Of a DNA stretch of 64,000 bases, positions 37,664-45,377 are shown in pieces. The stretch covers positions 38,460 through 102,459 of the forward strand of contig SVQU01000002.1 in assembly GCA_015065165.1 (NCBI GenBank), read 5' to 3'. Each line of letters starts with the position of its first letter. The first letter of the stretch is position 1. The notes below the pieces were generated by a model. The model was not told the origin of the DNA. It saw only the letters and a list, made by a program, of their open reading frames with translations, and ran no database searches. The position numbers were made by a program, and so were the translations under genes. Origin of the DNA: Oscillospiraceae bacterium. Its GTDB lineage: Bacteria; Bacillota; Clostridia; Oscillospirales; CAG-382.

Positions 37664-38521
37664 TTATGCCCGAATTGAGGAAATATTCTCTAAAATCTTC
37701 GCCGCAATTTCGGGCTTGTTCATAGCGTAAATGTGAATATTGTTAACCCCGTTGGCGATAAGGTCGATAATCTGGTTGGTGGCAAAGGCAATGCCCGCCT
37801 GCTTCATAGCCTCGGGATTGTCGCCAAAGCGCTCTACCATTTCCTTAAGCGACCTGGGAACGCTTGTGCCCGAAAGGGCAACGCTGCGGCTTAACTGCTT
37901 TGCGTTTGTAATGGGCATAATACCCGCAACAACGGGAATGTTAATGCCCTTTCGCTGAAACTTGGAAAGGAAGGAATACATAACCTCGTTGTCGAAAAAC
38001 ATTTGGGTTGTAAAGAATTCGCAACCGCTTTCCGCCTTGATTTTCAGGGCGTCGATGTCTGCGTTGACGCTTTTTGCCTCGGGATGTCCCTCGGGATAAC
38101 AAGCGCCGCCCACACAAAAATCGCCCTTTTCCTTTATCGCCCTTGCGATGTCGCTGGCGTGGGGGAAGATTTTTTTCGGTTCGCCCCCCAAAGGCATATC
38201 GCCCCTAAGGGCAAGGATATTTTCTATGCCGTGGGCTTTAAGTGAATTCAGGTAATTTTCCAGAGATTCTTCATCCGAAGAAACGCAGGTAACGTGCGCC
38301 AAAGCGGGAACCCCGTTTTGCTCCACGCAATCTGCCAATTCCGCCGTAAAGCGCGATGTTGTACCCGCCGCGCCGTAGGTTACGCTTATAAAATCGGGGG
38401 AAAGTGAAGCCATTTCGCCGACAACTCTGCGGCTTTCCTCCAATTCCGTGCCAAGCTTCGGAGGGAATATTTCTATGGAAACCGTGATTTCTTTAGATTT
38501 TAAAATTTGGGAAATTTTCAT
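37664..38521 (-). CDS. metF: 5,10-methylenetetrahydrofolate reductase
   Basis: The 285-residue flavoenzyme makes methyl-THF, the methyl donor for MetH. Conserved parts are SIEIFPPK at the start (catalytic Glu), PDFISVTYGAAG, ILALRGDMP near 105 and GGACYPEGHPEA near 138. FFTTQMFFDN near 170 and PVVAGIMPI near 197 complete it. Length is normal. It starts three bases after the methyltransferase gene and is followed by metH, which uses its product. Confidence 0.97.
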   Translation of the reverse strand: MKISQILKSKEITVSIEIFPPKLGTELEESRRVVGEMASLSPDFISVTYGAAGTTSRFTAELADCVEQNGVPALAHVTCVSSDEESLENYLNSLKAHGIENILALRGDMPLGGEPKKIFPHASDIARAIKEKGDFCVGGACYPEGHPEAKSVNADIDALKIKAESGCEFFTTQMFFDNEVMYSFLSKFQRKGINIPVVAGIMPITNAKQLSRSVALSGTSVPRSLKEMVERFGDNPEAMKQAGIAFATNQIIDLIANGVNNIHIYAMNKPEIAAKILENISSIRA

Positions 38522-38524
38522 AAT

Positions 38525-39250
38525 TTACCTTTTTCTAAAGACATAATAGGTCTTTTCGGCTTCATCACAGCCGTCAAACCCTTTGCCGCCGCTTTGTTCA
38601 ACCAAATCAAAGCCCTCGGCAAAATCCATAATTTCTTGATGGGTGTAAAGCCTTTGAATTTGTGTTTCACTTTCGCGGATATATTTGTTCCCCGAAAGCT
38701 TGGTGAAATTATCAATTTCAAATTCGCAAAGCTTTTCTTCCTTGTCAAATGCGCTTCGCCATACGGCAAGATTATCGTCGGTTTCATAAACAAAGCTTTT
38801 GCCGTCCAAAATTTGGGTATAGCGAAATTCGGTGTTAATGTCAAACACAAAAACACCGCCGCTTTCAAGATAATTACGCACCAAAACAAAGACCTGCTTC
38901 AGGCCTTTGTTTTCGGTTATGTAATTAAGACAATCAAAAGAAGAATAAACGGCTTGAACCGTGCCGTAAAGCTCAAATTCGCACATATCCTGACAAAGCA
39001 AAAGGGTGTTTTTGCCCAAGTTGCGTTCTCTGGCAACCATAAGCATATCGGTAGAGATATCGACCCCGACCATATCAAAGCCTCTGTCCGCCAAAATCGC
39101 GCAAATACCCCCTGTGCCGCAGCCTAAATCCAAAACCTCTTTAACGGGGATAGTGGATAGCTTAAAGGATTTTTCAAGAAAATCCGCATAGGGTTCATAA
39201 GCCGAGCCGTTTATAGAATCGTAAAAATCCGCTAGAGTGGAAAAACTCAT
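38525..39250 (-). CDS. Class I SAM-dependent methyltransferase
   Basis: The 241-residue protein has motif I EVLDLGCGTGGICAILA (near 40), then DMVGVDIS as motif II. LLLCQDMCEFEL and FDCLNYI follow as motif III/IV. This is the fold of small-molecule methyltransferases. The substrate is unknown. It overlaps the yerC-like gene by four bases and lies three bases before metF, so it is expressed with the methionine genes. A role in SAM use linked to that pathway is inference. Confidence 0.9.
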   Translation of the reverse strand: MSFSTLADFYDSINGSAYEPYADFLEKSFKLSTIPVKEVLDLGCGTGGICAILADRGFDMVGVDISTDMLMVARERNLGKNTLLLCQDMCEFELYGTVQAVYSSFDCLNYITENKGLKQVFVLVRNYLESGGVFVFDINTEFRYTQILDGKSFVYETDDNLAVWRSAFDKEEKLCEFEIDNFTKLSGNKYIRESETQIQRLYTHQEIMDFAEGFDLVEQSGGKGFDGCDEAEKTYYVFRKR

Positions 39251-39534
39251 TTGCCGATTCTGTCAAGAACCATGGAATATCCGTCGCTGCCATAACGAAG
39301 AGCGCGGTTAACGCGGGTGATGGTAGCGGTGGAAAGATGTGTCTTTTCTGCAATTTCGTTATAGGTGTTGCCTTCTCTAAGCATTTCTGCCGCGGTAAGA
39401 CGCTTGCTCATTTCGGTAATTTCGCTAATGGTGCAAAGGTCGCTCAAAAATCTGTATGCTTCCTCAACGGTACGAATACAAACGATACCTGCCGCTAATT
39501 TGTCTGTGTTGGAATCCTTAATTCTGTCGATCAT
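39247..39534 (-). CDS. TrpR-like YerC/YecD-family regulator
   Basis: The 95-residue protein is a TrpR-superfamily member of the YerC/YecD type: CTISEITEMSKRLTAAEML in the first helices, then NTYNEIAEKTHLSTATITRV as the helix-turn-helix, and LRYGSDGYSMVL at the end. It overlaps both neighbours by four bases. In many Firmicutes these proteins have no proven target. Its place inside the methionine operon suggests local control, which is unproven. Confidence 0.93.
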   Translation of the reverse strand: MIDRIKDSNTDKLAAGIVCIRTVEEAYRFLSDLCTISEITEMSKRLTAAEMLREGNTYNEIAEKTHLSTATITRVNRALRYGSDGYSMVLDRIGK

Positions 39535-41162
39535 TTGGGTAAATCCTCCTCGTTAAATTTAACTGTTTCGGGGTCGAAAACGCCCTTTATGAATTTATAA
39601 GTATCTTCATACATCGAATGTAAATATTCATCATCCGATTTATATGCATAATAGAAATCACCGGGAACACCGCCTTGGTAGTACATATGCGCGGCATCCT
39701 TCATATATCCGGTTATTGCCCCCGCGGCGTAATATTTTTTCATTCTTTCGATGTTCCATTTGTCTGTGCCGCCGCTTTCAAGCTCAATACACATACCCAA
39801 AAGCTTTGCGGTTTTAGAAGCATCGAAAAGACGAACATCGGGGATGCTTTGGTTAAAGGCATAGTTTGGCTGATAACAAGCCATATCAAAGCCTAAATGA
39901 CGCCAATCGTCATAACCCGAAGCGTGGAAATAGGGAATCCAGGTGGTGATAAGACCCATATCTCTGACGTAATCGGTGGTGTACTTTAAAAGCTCTAAAA
40001 GCTGAAGGTCGCCATAGTTGATTTCCTCGGTGAACCAATAGAAGCCGTTAAGGGTGATATGCTTATAGTTTTTCGCCTTAAATCCCTTTACCTGCTCGTC
40101 GATAAGCCATTTAAGGGCGGCTTTTCTGTCCTCTAAAAGTGAGAAATCAAGGTTTTTGCCGTCTACAACGCCAAATTCCTTAACCTTTACAACGGGGTAA
40201 AGGATCGAAAGGAAAACGCTCACCTTAAAATCCTTAATTCCAAGCTTTTCGCCCACCTCTTCGGCGGCAGCCTCGAGAGCATCCATATTAAAGCCGTTTA
40301 GATATTGCTGGTCGATATAAAATTGCCAATCCTTTTTGGTTAAGGGGCGTTTGTCGTATCTATCATAAAGAAATGCAACGTAGGGAAGGAAAAGGAAGCT
40401 GTCGAAAAGGGTATCCTTAATTTCACCATTTTCCATATAAGCCACGTGGGGCAGGAAAATATCCTTGGAAATAGGGTCCTTACCCTCTAAACAGAAATAG
40501 GCAAGTAAAACATCCTTTGCACCAAGCTGTTTGGCCGTGCAGAAGCAATCGGGATAATCGCTGTTTTCGGCGGTGTCGGCAACAATTTCTGCCCCGTTTT
40601 CGCCGTTTCGGCAACCGAAAAGCTCAAATTGGTCGATAAAAACGTGAACCGCAACAGGGAAGGTGAACCTTGCAAACCTTGCCTTATAAGCCTTGCAGAA
40701 ATTAACCTCCTTGCGGATAATGTCCGATTCCTTTTCGGAAACAAGGTTGGTAATTTCCCCAACGGTTTGCCAATCCTCACCGTTTTCGCTCAATTGAACG
40801 CAAATTCTTGCGGGGGTTCTCACCGCGGTGGAATCCTCTTTAAGAACGCCAACCTTCGCGCCGTCAACCGAACAGATACAGCCGAGGTCGTAAATAACGC
40901 TTCTTGCGCCGCCCCCCGTAAAACGGAAAAACGCGCCGTCGCCACATTCAGCCTTTTGGGCATAGACACCGTCGGTCAAGGATTTGCAATCGGCTTTGCA
41001 ATTGCTCCAATCGTTTAAGGTTTCTTCTGCCAAACGCTCGTAAACCTTAATCTTTTGGGGCAAGCCCAACAAAAGGTTTCTGCGCAGGTTGTCGGTTTCA
41101 AAAACGATAGGTGCGTTTTTGTCTACCGATGCGTCGCCGTAATACTCAATGTAATCAGCCAT
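39531..41162 (-). CDS. DUF4855 protein with N-terminal discoidin-like domain
   Basis: The 543-residue protein has two parts. The N-terminal 190 residues resemble an F5/8-type C (galactose-binding-like) domain: SLTDGVYAQ, VIYDLGCICSVDG, VQLSENGEDWQTVGEI and ARFARFTFPVAVHVFIDQFE, each described as seen. The rest matches DUF4855, a TIM-barrel-like family (DSFLFLPYVAFLYD near 255, HITLNGFYWFTEEI near 370, TTWIPYFHASGYDDWRHLGF near 405, CIELESGGTDKW near 460). DUF4855 looks related to glycoside hydrolases, but no activity is known to me. There is no signal peptide, so it is probably cytoplasmic. It heads the methionine operon, an unexpected place. Start has AGGAGG. Confidence 0.87.
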   Translation of the reverse strand: MADYIEYYGDASVDKNAPIVFETDNLRRNLLLGLPQKIKVYERLAEETLNDWSNCKADCKSLTDGVYAQKAECGDGAFFRFTGGGARSVIYDLGCICSVDGAKVGVLKEDSTAVRTPARICVQLSENGEDWQTVGEITNLVSEKESDIIRKEVNFCKAYKARFARFTFPVAVHVFIDQFELFGCRNGENGAEIVADTAENSDYPDCFCTAKQLGAKDVLLAYFCLEGKDPISKDIFLPHVAYMENGEIKDTLFDSFLFLPYVAFLYDRYDKRPLTKKDWQFYIDQQYLNGFNMDALEAAAEEVGEKLGIKDFKVSVFLSILYPVVKVKEFGVVDGKNLDFSLLEDRKAALKWLIDEQVKGFKAKNYKHITLNGFYWFTEEINYGDLQLLELLKYTTDYVRDMGLITTWIPYFHASGYDDWRHLGFDMACYQPNYAFNQSIPDVRLFDASKTAKLLGMCIELESGGTDKWNIERMKKYYAAGAITGYMKDAAHMYYQGGVPGDFYYAYKSDDEYLHSMYEDTYKFIKGVFDPETVKFNEEDLPK

Positions 41163-41202
41163 AACAAACCTCCTGTGTTTTCGTTCGTTAGTTAGTTAAA
41201 TA

Positions 41203-41231
41203 ATTATACAATTATTTTTTCGCCATTTCAA
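41203..41231 (-). promoter_or_regulatory. Sigma-A promoter of the DUF4855-metF-metH operon
   Basis: On the minus strand TTGAAA (41231-41226) and TATAAT (41208-41203) are 17 bp apart. GTTAGTTAGTT-like direct repeats lie downstream in the leader (41187-41200). No SAM or T-box riboswitch was recognised between the divergent genes. Confidence 0.75.
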
Positions 41232-41329
41232 TAGGTTAAGTAAAAAATTTTTTAAAAAGTAACAATTTTCTGCCAAATTTTTTAACAAAAACCCTTAAAA
41301 GGGCATAATCTTACTAACGGTGATGTATT

Positions 41330-42451
41330 ATGACAGAAAAAGATACACTTTCTATCCTTGGGGACGGCGATTGTCTCTACGAAGCCTCGGTTTCGCCCCC
41401 TATATTTCAAACCTCAACCTTTGGGGGCGGCGGTGAATATTCCTACACCCGACTTTCCAACCCCACCCGTCGCGCGTTGGAAAAAGAAACGGCAAAATTA
41501 GAAGGCGGAAAACACGCCTTTGCCTTTTCTTCGGGACTTGCGGCGATTAATTCGGTGTTTTCGCTGTTAAAAAAGGGAAACCGCGTTGTTGTTTCGGATG
41601 ACCTCTACGGCGGTACATACAGGCTTATAACGAAAATCTACCAAAATTACGGTATAGAATTCGTTTTTGCCGATATGTCCTCTGCCCAAGCGGTTAAAAC
41701 CGAAATCGAAAAAGGGGCGGATATGGTTTTTGCCGAATCCCCCACCAACCCAATGATGAAAATCGCGCCACTACGTGAAATAGGGGAAATGTGCAAACAA
41801 ACAGGGGCGGTTTTTGTGGTGGATAACACCTTTCTTTCCCCTTATTTTCAAAATCCCTTGGCCCTTGGGGCGGATATAACCATACATTCCGCCACAAAGT
41901 TTCTTTCGGGACATCACGATACCGTGGCGGGCATAGCCGTAACCAACCGCGATGATATCGCCGAGGCTCTTGGGATGATTTCCATGACCTTGGGCAACGC
42001 CCTTTCGCCCTTCGAAAGCTGGCTTGTGCTTCGGGGTATAAGAACCCTGCCCTTGCGTATGCAAAAGCACCAGCAAAACGCCTTTGCACTTGCGGAATAT
42101 CTTAAAACTCTGCCCCAAATCGACAAAGTCTATTACCCCGGTCTGCCCGAACATTCGGGGCACGAGCTTTGCAAATCCCAATCAAGCGGGTTCGGGGGCG
42201 TGGTGTCATTTACCGTAAAGGATGCGGGAACCGCGAAAAGGCTTATAAAGGGCGGTAAAATAATTAAATTTGCCGAAAGCCTCGGCGGATTCTGCAGTCT
42301 TATAACCTACCCCTTAACCCAAACCCACGCCTCGATACCCGAGGAAATGCGACAAAAAATCGGCATAACCGACAGACTTTTGCGCCTTTCGGTGGGATTG
42401 GAGGATTTTGCCGACATAAAGGCGGATATAACGAAAATGCTGGAGGGTTGA
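41330..42451 (+). CDS. Cystathionine gamma-synthase / lyase family PLP enzyme
   Basis: The 373-residue enzyme belongs to the Cys/Met-metabolism PLP family. Seen are TSTFGGGGEYSYTRLSNPT (substrate/PLP contacts near 25-45), AFSSGLAAI, DDLYGGTYRL and VVDNTFLSPYFQNPL. The PLP lysine is in HSATKFLSGHHD (near 193), and SLGGFCSLITYP lies near 320. It could be MetB, MetC or a gamma-lyase; sequence alone does not separate them. It is divergent from the metF-metH operon, which supports a role in homocysteine supply. The ribosome binding site GGTGAT is modest. Confidence 0.92.
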   Translation: MTEKDTLSILGDGDCLYEASVSPPIFQTSTFGGGGEYSYTRLSNPTRRALEKETAKLEGGKHAFAFSSGLAAINSVFSLLKKGNRVVVSDDLYGGTYRLITKIYQNYGIEFVFADMSSAQAVKTEIEKGADMVFAESPTNPMMKIAPLREIGEMCKQTGAVFVVDNTFLSPYFQNPLALGADITIHSATKFLSGHHDTVAGIAVTNRDDIAEALGMISMTLGNALSPFESWLVLRGIRTLPLRMQKHQQNAFALAEYLKTLPQIDKVYYPGLPEHSGHELCKSQSSGFGGVVSFTVKDAGTAKRLIKGGKIIKFAESLGGFCSLITYPLTQTHASIPEEMRQKIGITDRLLRLSVGLEDFADIKADITKMLEG

Positions 42452-42838
42452 TGAGCTTTTAGGGGGAGTTTTTTCGTAGGGAACTTTTTGAAAAAAGTTC
42501 CCTACAACCCTCAAAAACAGCTCCCTATTTGTCATTTTGAGCGAGGGCGGTTTTTATCGCCGTAGGGCGGGGGTTCTACTCCCGCCGTTTTTGCGGGACG
42601 TCGAGGAAGTGGGGTTCCCTGAAAATGCTTGCATTTTTAGGGTTAAAACGCCGTCCCCTACAATAAAAACATGTAGGCGGTTTTTATCGCCGTAGGGCGG
42701 GGGTTCTACTCCCGCCGTTTTTGCGGGACGTCGAGGACGTCGCAATAATGAAAAATGAAGAATGAAGAATTGCGGTAGGCTTTCGGCGTTTTTCCGCCGA
42801 AAACCATTTTTATTTCAAAATATTGTAGGCGGTTTTTT
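42452..42838. repeat. Terminator and repeats after the PLP enzyme gene
   Basis: A GGGAACTTTTT / AAAAAGTTCCC terminator lies at 42479-42502. Then TTTTTATCGCCGTAGGGCGGGGGTT...CCCGCC modules begin at about 42550 and 42680, the first followed by a filled GGGACG...CGTCCC module (42595-42661). No gene is seen. Confidence 0.75.
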
Positions 42839-43147
42839 ATCGCCGTAGGGCGGGGGTTCTACTCCCGCCGTTATTTGCAACGCGACAGCAAAACAAACAA
42901 AACCACACCGCGTTTGTAGGGGCGATTCACGAATCGCCCGTTTTAACATCCATTGTAGGGAACGGCGTTTTTACCCTAAAAATGCAAGCATTTTCAGGGA
43001 ACCCCACTTCCTCGACGTTCCGTTTCGTCCGCAGGAATACGAGGGGGGAATAACCGTTCGCGCGCCGATAAATAGCAAATCCGAACGCACCCGCATCGCG
43101 ACAGCAAAACAAACGCGGTAGTAAAAAAATCGCGACAACAAAAAAAG
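42839..43147 (+). repeat. Long composite repeat, left copy of an inverted pair
   Basis: It is built of GTAGGGCGGGGG-type, GGGCGATTC-type (42916-42939) and filled GGAACG-type (42956-43022) modules, then sequence containing TAAATAGCAAATCCGAACGC and ATCGCGACA units. It matches, in inverted orientation, 44634-44880 on the other side of the dockerin gene, and in direct orientation 50288-50585. Confidence 0.85.
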
Positions 43148-43176
43148 TTGAAATAACGCCAACTTTGTGATATTAT
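43148..43176 (+). promoter_or_regulatory. Sigma-A promoter of the dockerin protein gene
   Basis: TTGAAA at 43148-43153 and TATTAT at 43171-43176 have a 17-bp spacer. The -35 box starts where the long repeat ends. Confidence 0.65.
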
Positions 43177-43206
43177 GTGAATTGAAAGAATATTTTGGAG
43201 GTTTTT

Positions 43207-44571
43207 ATGTACAAACGCGCTTTATCGCTTTTTATTTGCTTGTTTTTGATTGCTTCTGTTTTTCTTCCCTACGATTCTGCCGTTTATGCAGAAGAACCCG
43301 AAATTTCGGTTAAAACCGAGGCGGTTTATGCTTCCAACACCGCATATACCGGCCCTTACGTTAACGTGGGCGCGGTAACCTTGCCTTTGGCAGACCATAT
43401 GCCCGGCACCTATTTCACCCGAAACGGAAAGGGCTGTACCTGCCACTACTCTACCGACTGTATTGCCAACGGAAGCGCCTGCAACTGTATGCGCTATTAC
43501 CCCACGGGCAACAAGGCAACCTGCGAAATTGACCTTCTGGGGGTTCAATGCTTTGGATTTGCCCGATTGGTTTTTTATAAATGCTTTGGGTTTATCGACC
43601 ATTCTATGAATTCCTCGCTGTTTTACAACGTGGGCAGTCTCTCACGAGGCGCGGTTAACGAAACAAGCGTTAAAAATCTTTTGCGTAAAGCCGCACCGGG
43701 CGCACACGTGCGTTTAAGCAAGGGACATTCTGTTTCGATTCTTACAATGGACGATGATTTTATTGTTATCTATCACGCCAACGCAGGGGGCGACGGTGTT
43801 ACCGCCAACGCGGAATCCTGCGTGGTTTCCACAAGACGTTATACCTGGGCGGCATTTGCGGAATCGGCTTTGGCAGGTATCGACTATATCCACATGCCCT
43901 ATAACTACCCCGATTCCTCGGTGGTGCTTACCGAAAAGGAAAAGGGTTATTATCGAATTACCTCCGACGACGGATTGAGATTAAGAGCCGAAAGCAACAC
44001 CGAATCGACAATCCTTTCTGTTATCCCCTATAACACCATTGTAAAGGTAACCGAAACCGACGGATTTTGGGGCAAAACCGTTTATGAGGGCAAAACGGGA
44101 TGGATTTTTCTTGAATACACCACCTTTTACAGCGCCTTGGTTATAAACCCCTCGGGGAACATTCAGCGCTCAGAAACGGACGGATATCTTCGCGCCGCCA
44201 TGTGGAGGATGACACCCGACGATTTTTCACAGCATTTCGACAAGCAAAGCCTTGTTTTAAAGGATGCTTCGGGCAAAGACTTGGCATCAACGGATTTTAT
44301 CGCCACGGGCACAAAGGTTTCGTTGGTTATCGAGGGCAAAACCCTTGACAGCGCAACCGTTTGTCTGGCGGGGGACGTTAACGGAAACGGCAGGCTTGAC
44401 GTAGGGGATTATCTTATAATTCGCCGAGCATATTTCGGAAAATATACCCTTTCGGGGGTTTACGCCGCGGCGGCGGACGTTAACGGAAGCGGCAAGGTGG
44501 ATTCTTATGATTATTTAATTATCAAGCAATTTTTCCGCACCTCTCAGGGCGACCTTTTTAATGAGTTTTGA
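43207..44571 (+). CDS. Secreted NlpC/P60-like protein with SH3b domain and type I dockerin
   Basis: The 454-residue protein starts at the ATG at 43207 after TTTGGAGG. Residues 1-30 are a signal peptide. A Cys-rich stretch (CTCHYSTDCIANGSACNCM near 80) precedes an NlpC/P60-like core: VQCFGFARLVFYKCFG supplies the candidate catalytic Cys and KGHSVSILTMDDDFIVIYHAN the His. An SH3b domain follows (about 255-310, LRLRAESNTESTILSVIPYN, described by its ends). The C-terminus has two dockerin type I Ca-binding repeats: GDVNGNGRLDVGDYLIIRRA and ADVNGSGKVDSYDYLIIKQF. Such a protein would cut peptidoglycan peptides and attach to a cohesin-bearing scaffold; no cohesin is in the window. It is flanked by long inverted repeats. 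Confidence 0.85.
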   Translation: MYKRALSLFICLFLIASVFLPYDSAVYAEEPEISVKTEAVYASNTAYTGPYVNVGAVTLPLADHMPGTYFTRNGKGCTCHYSTDCIANGSACNCMRYYPTGNKATCEIDLLGVQCFGFARLVFYKCFGFIDHSMNSSLFYNVGSLSRGAVNETSVKNLLRKAAPGAHVRLSKGHSVSILTMDDDFIVIYHANAGGDGVTANAESCVVSTRRYTWAAFAESALAGIDYIHMPYNYPDSSVVLTEKEKGYYRITSDDGLRLRAESNTESTILSVIPYNTIVKVTETDGFWGKTVYEGKTGWIFLEYTTFYSALVINPSGNIQRSETDGYLRAAMWRMTPDDFSQHFDKQSLVLKDASGKDLASTDFIATGTKVSLVIEGKTLDSATVCLAGDVNGNGRLDVGDYLIIRRAYFGKYTLSGVYAAAADVNGSGKVDSYDYLIIKQFFRTSQGDLFNEF

Positions 44572-44606
44572 TTGGGATTTGAATTTTAATATGGTTTTAA
44601 CACAAA

Positions 44607-44634
44607 AGGGGGATTTTTAAATCCCCTTTTTTTG
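44607..44634 (+). terminator. Terminator of the dockerin protein gene
   Basis: AAAAGGGGGATTT pairs with AAATCCCCTTTT, followed by a T run. Confidence 0.85.
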
Positions 44635-44880
44635 TTGTCGCGATTTTTTTTGTTGTCGCGATGCGGGTGCGTTCGGATTTGCTATTTATCGGCGCGCGAA
44701 CGGTTATTCCCCCTCGTATTCCCGCGGACGAAACGGAACGTCGAGGACGCCGTTCCCTACGATGGATGTTAAAACGGGCGATTCGTGAATCGCCCCTACA
44801 AACGTGGTGCGGTTTTGTTTGTTTTGCTGTCGCGTTGCAAACAACGGCGGGAGTAGAACCCCCGCCCTACGGCGATTAAA
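44634..44880 (-). repeat. Long composite repeat, right inverted copy
   Basis: Its reverse complement follows the left copy (42839-43147) closely over its full length, including the CGCGCGCCGATAAATAGCAA segment, the GGGCGATTC palindrome (44776-44799) and the GTAGGGCGGGGG module. Here the GGAACG module is empty (44739-44760), while in the left copy it is filled. Confidence 0.85.
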
Positions 44881-44976
44881 ATTCGCCTTTGCTCGGGATG
44901 ACGGCAGGGGAAACATTCCATACAAAAAACAAAAAAACAAAAAAACAAAAACCCAAAAAACGAAAAAGCACCCATT

Positions 44977-45012
44977 TGGGAGACACTTCGTAAAGAAGTG
45001 TTCTCCCAATTT
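44977..45012 (-). terminator. Long-stem hairpin
   Basis: TTGGGAGACACTTC pairs with GAAGTGTTCTCCCAA, with one bulged position, and is followed by T-rich sequence on the plus strand and A/T runs on the other. Confidence 0.6.
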
Positions 45013-45106
45013 TCTTTTTATATAAAAATTGACATTTTCTGTTTGAAAGTGTCATAATGGGTTACATACTTTGAAATATTACCTATCTCAAAGATAAAAA
45101 TAATAA

Positions 45107-45312
45107 GTGATATTGTGAGACAGGTCTCACAGTGATATTTTTGATAAATCAAAAGTGATATTAAAACCTTGCGGTTTTAGTGATATTTTATTCGCCCCTA
45201 AACTCGCAAAGCGAATAACACTCGGCTATAGCCGAATATAACTGCGAAGCAATACAACTCGCCTTTGGCGAATAAAACTGAGGCACACTTCCTTACGGAG
45301 TGTGCCTCTTCG
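45107..45312 (+). repeat. Hairpin-cassette array with constant linkers (head-to-head)
   Basis: The linker AGTGATATT begins at 45106, 45131, 45154 and 45179. Between copies lie three unrelated hairpins: GTGAGAC/GTCTCAC, TTTGAT/ATCAAA and AAAACC/GGTTTT. After a central TTATTCG/CGAATAA stem, the linker appears inverted as AATAnnACT (four copies, about 45214-45279), separating CGGC/GCCG, GC-GAA-GC and CGCC/GGCG hairpins. A GAGGCACAC/GTGTGCCTC hairpin ends it (45281-45310) and may terminate the acyl-CoA synthetase gene. Confidence 0.8.
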
Positions 45313-45377
45313 GGTGCTTTTTTACCAAGACGGGCGCGAAGGGAGAAACGCAACCCGACTTGCCCAAAATGGGTGAA

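Noticed and set aside
41163..41329. SAM riboswitch or T-box before the methionine genes
   Set aside because: The divergent gap is short and AT-rich, with a promoter but no conserved riboswitch helices or T-box sequence.
42839..44880. Composite transposon or insertion sequence
   Set aside because: The flanking inverted repeats are real, but no transposase or integrase is encoded between or beside them; recorded as a repeat pair instead.
45107..45312. CRISPR array
   Set aside because: The constant linker is only nine bases, the intervening units are self-complementary hairpins of unequal length, the linker inverts midway, and no cas gene is present.
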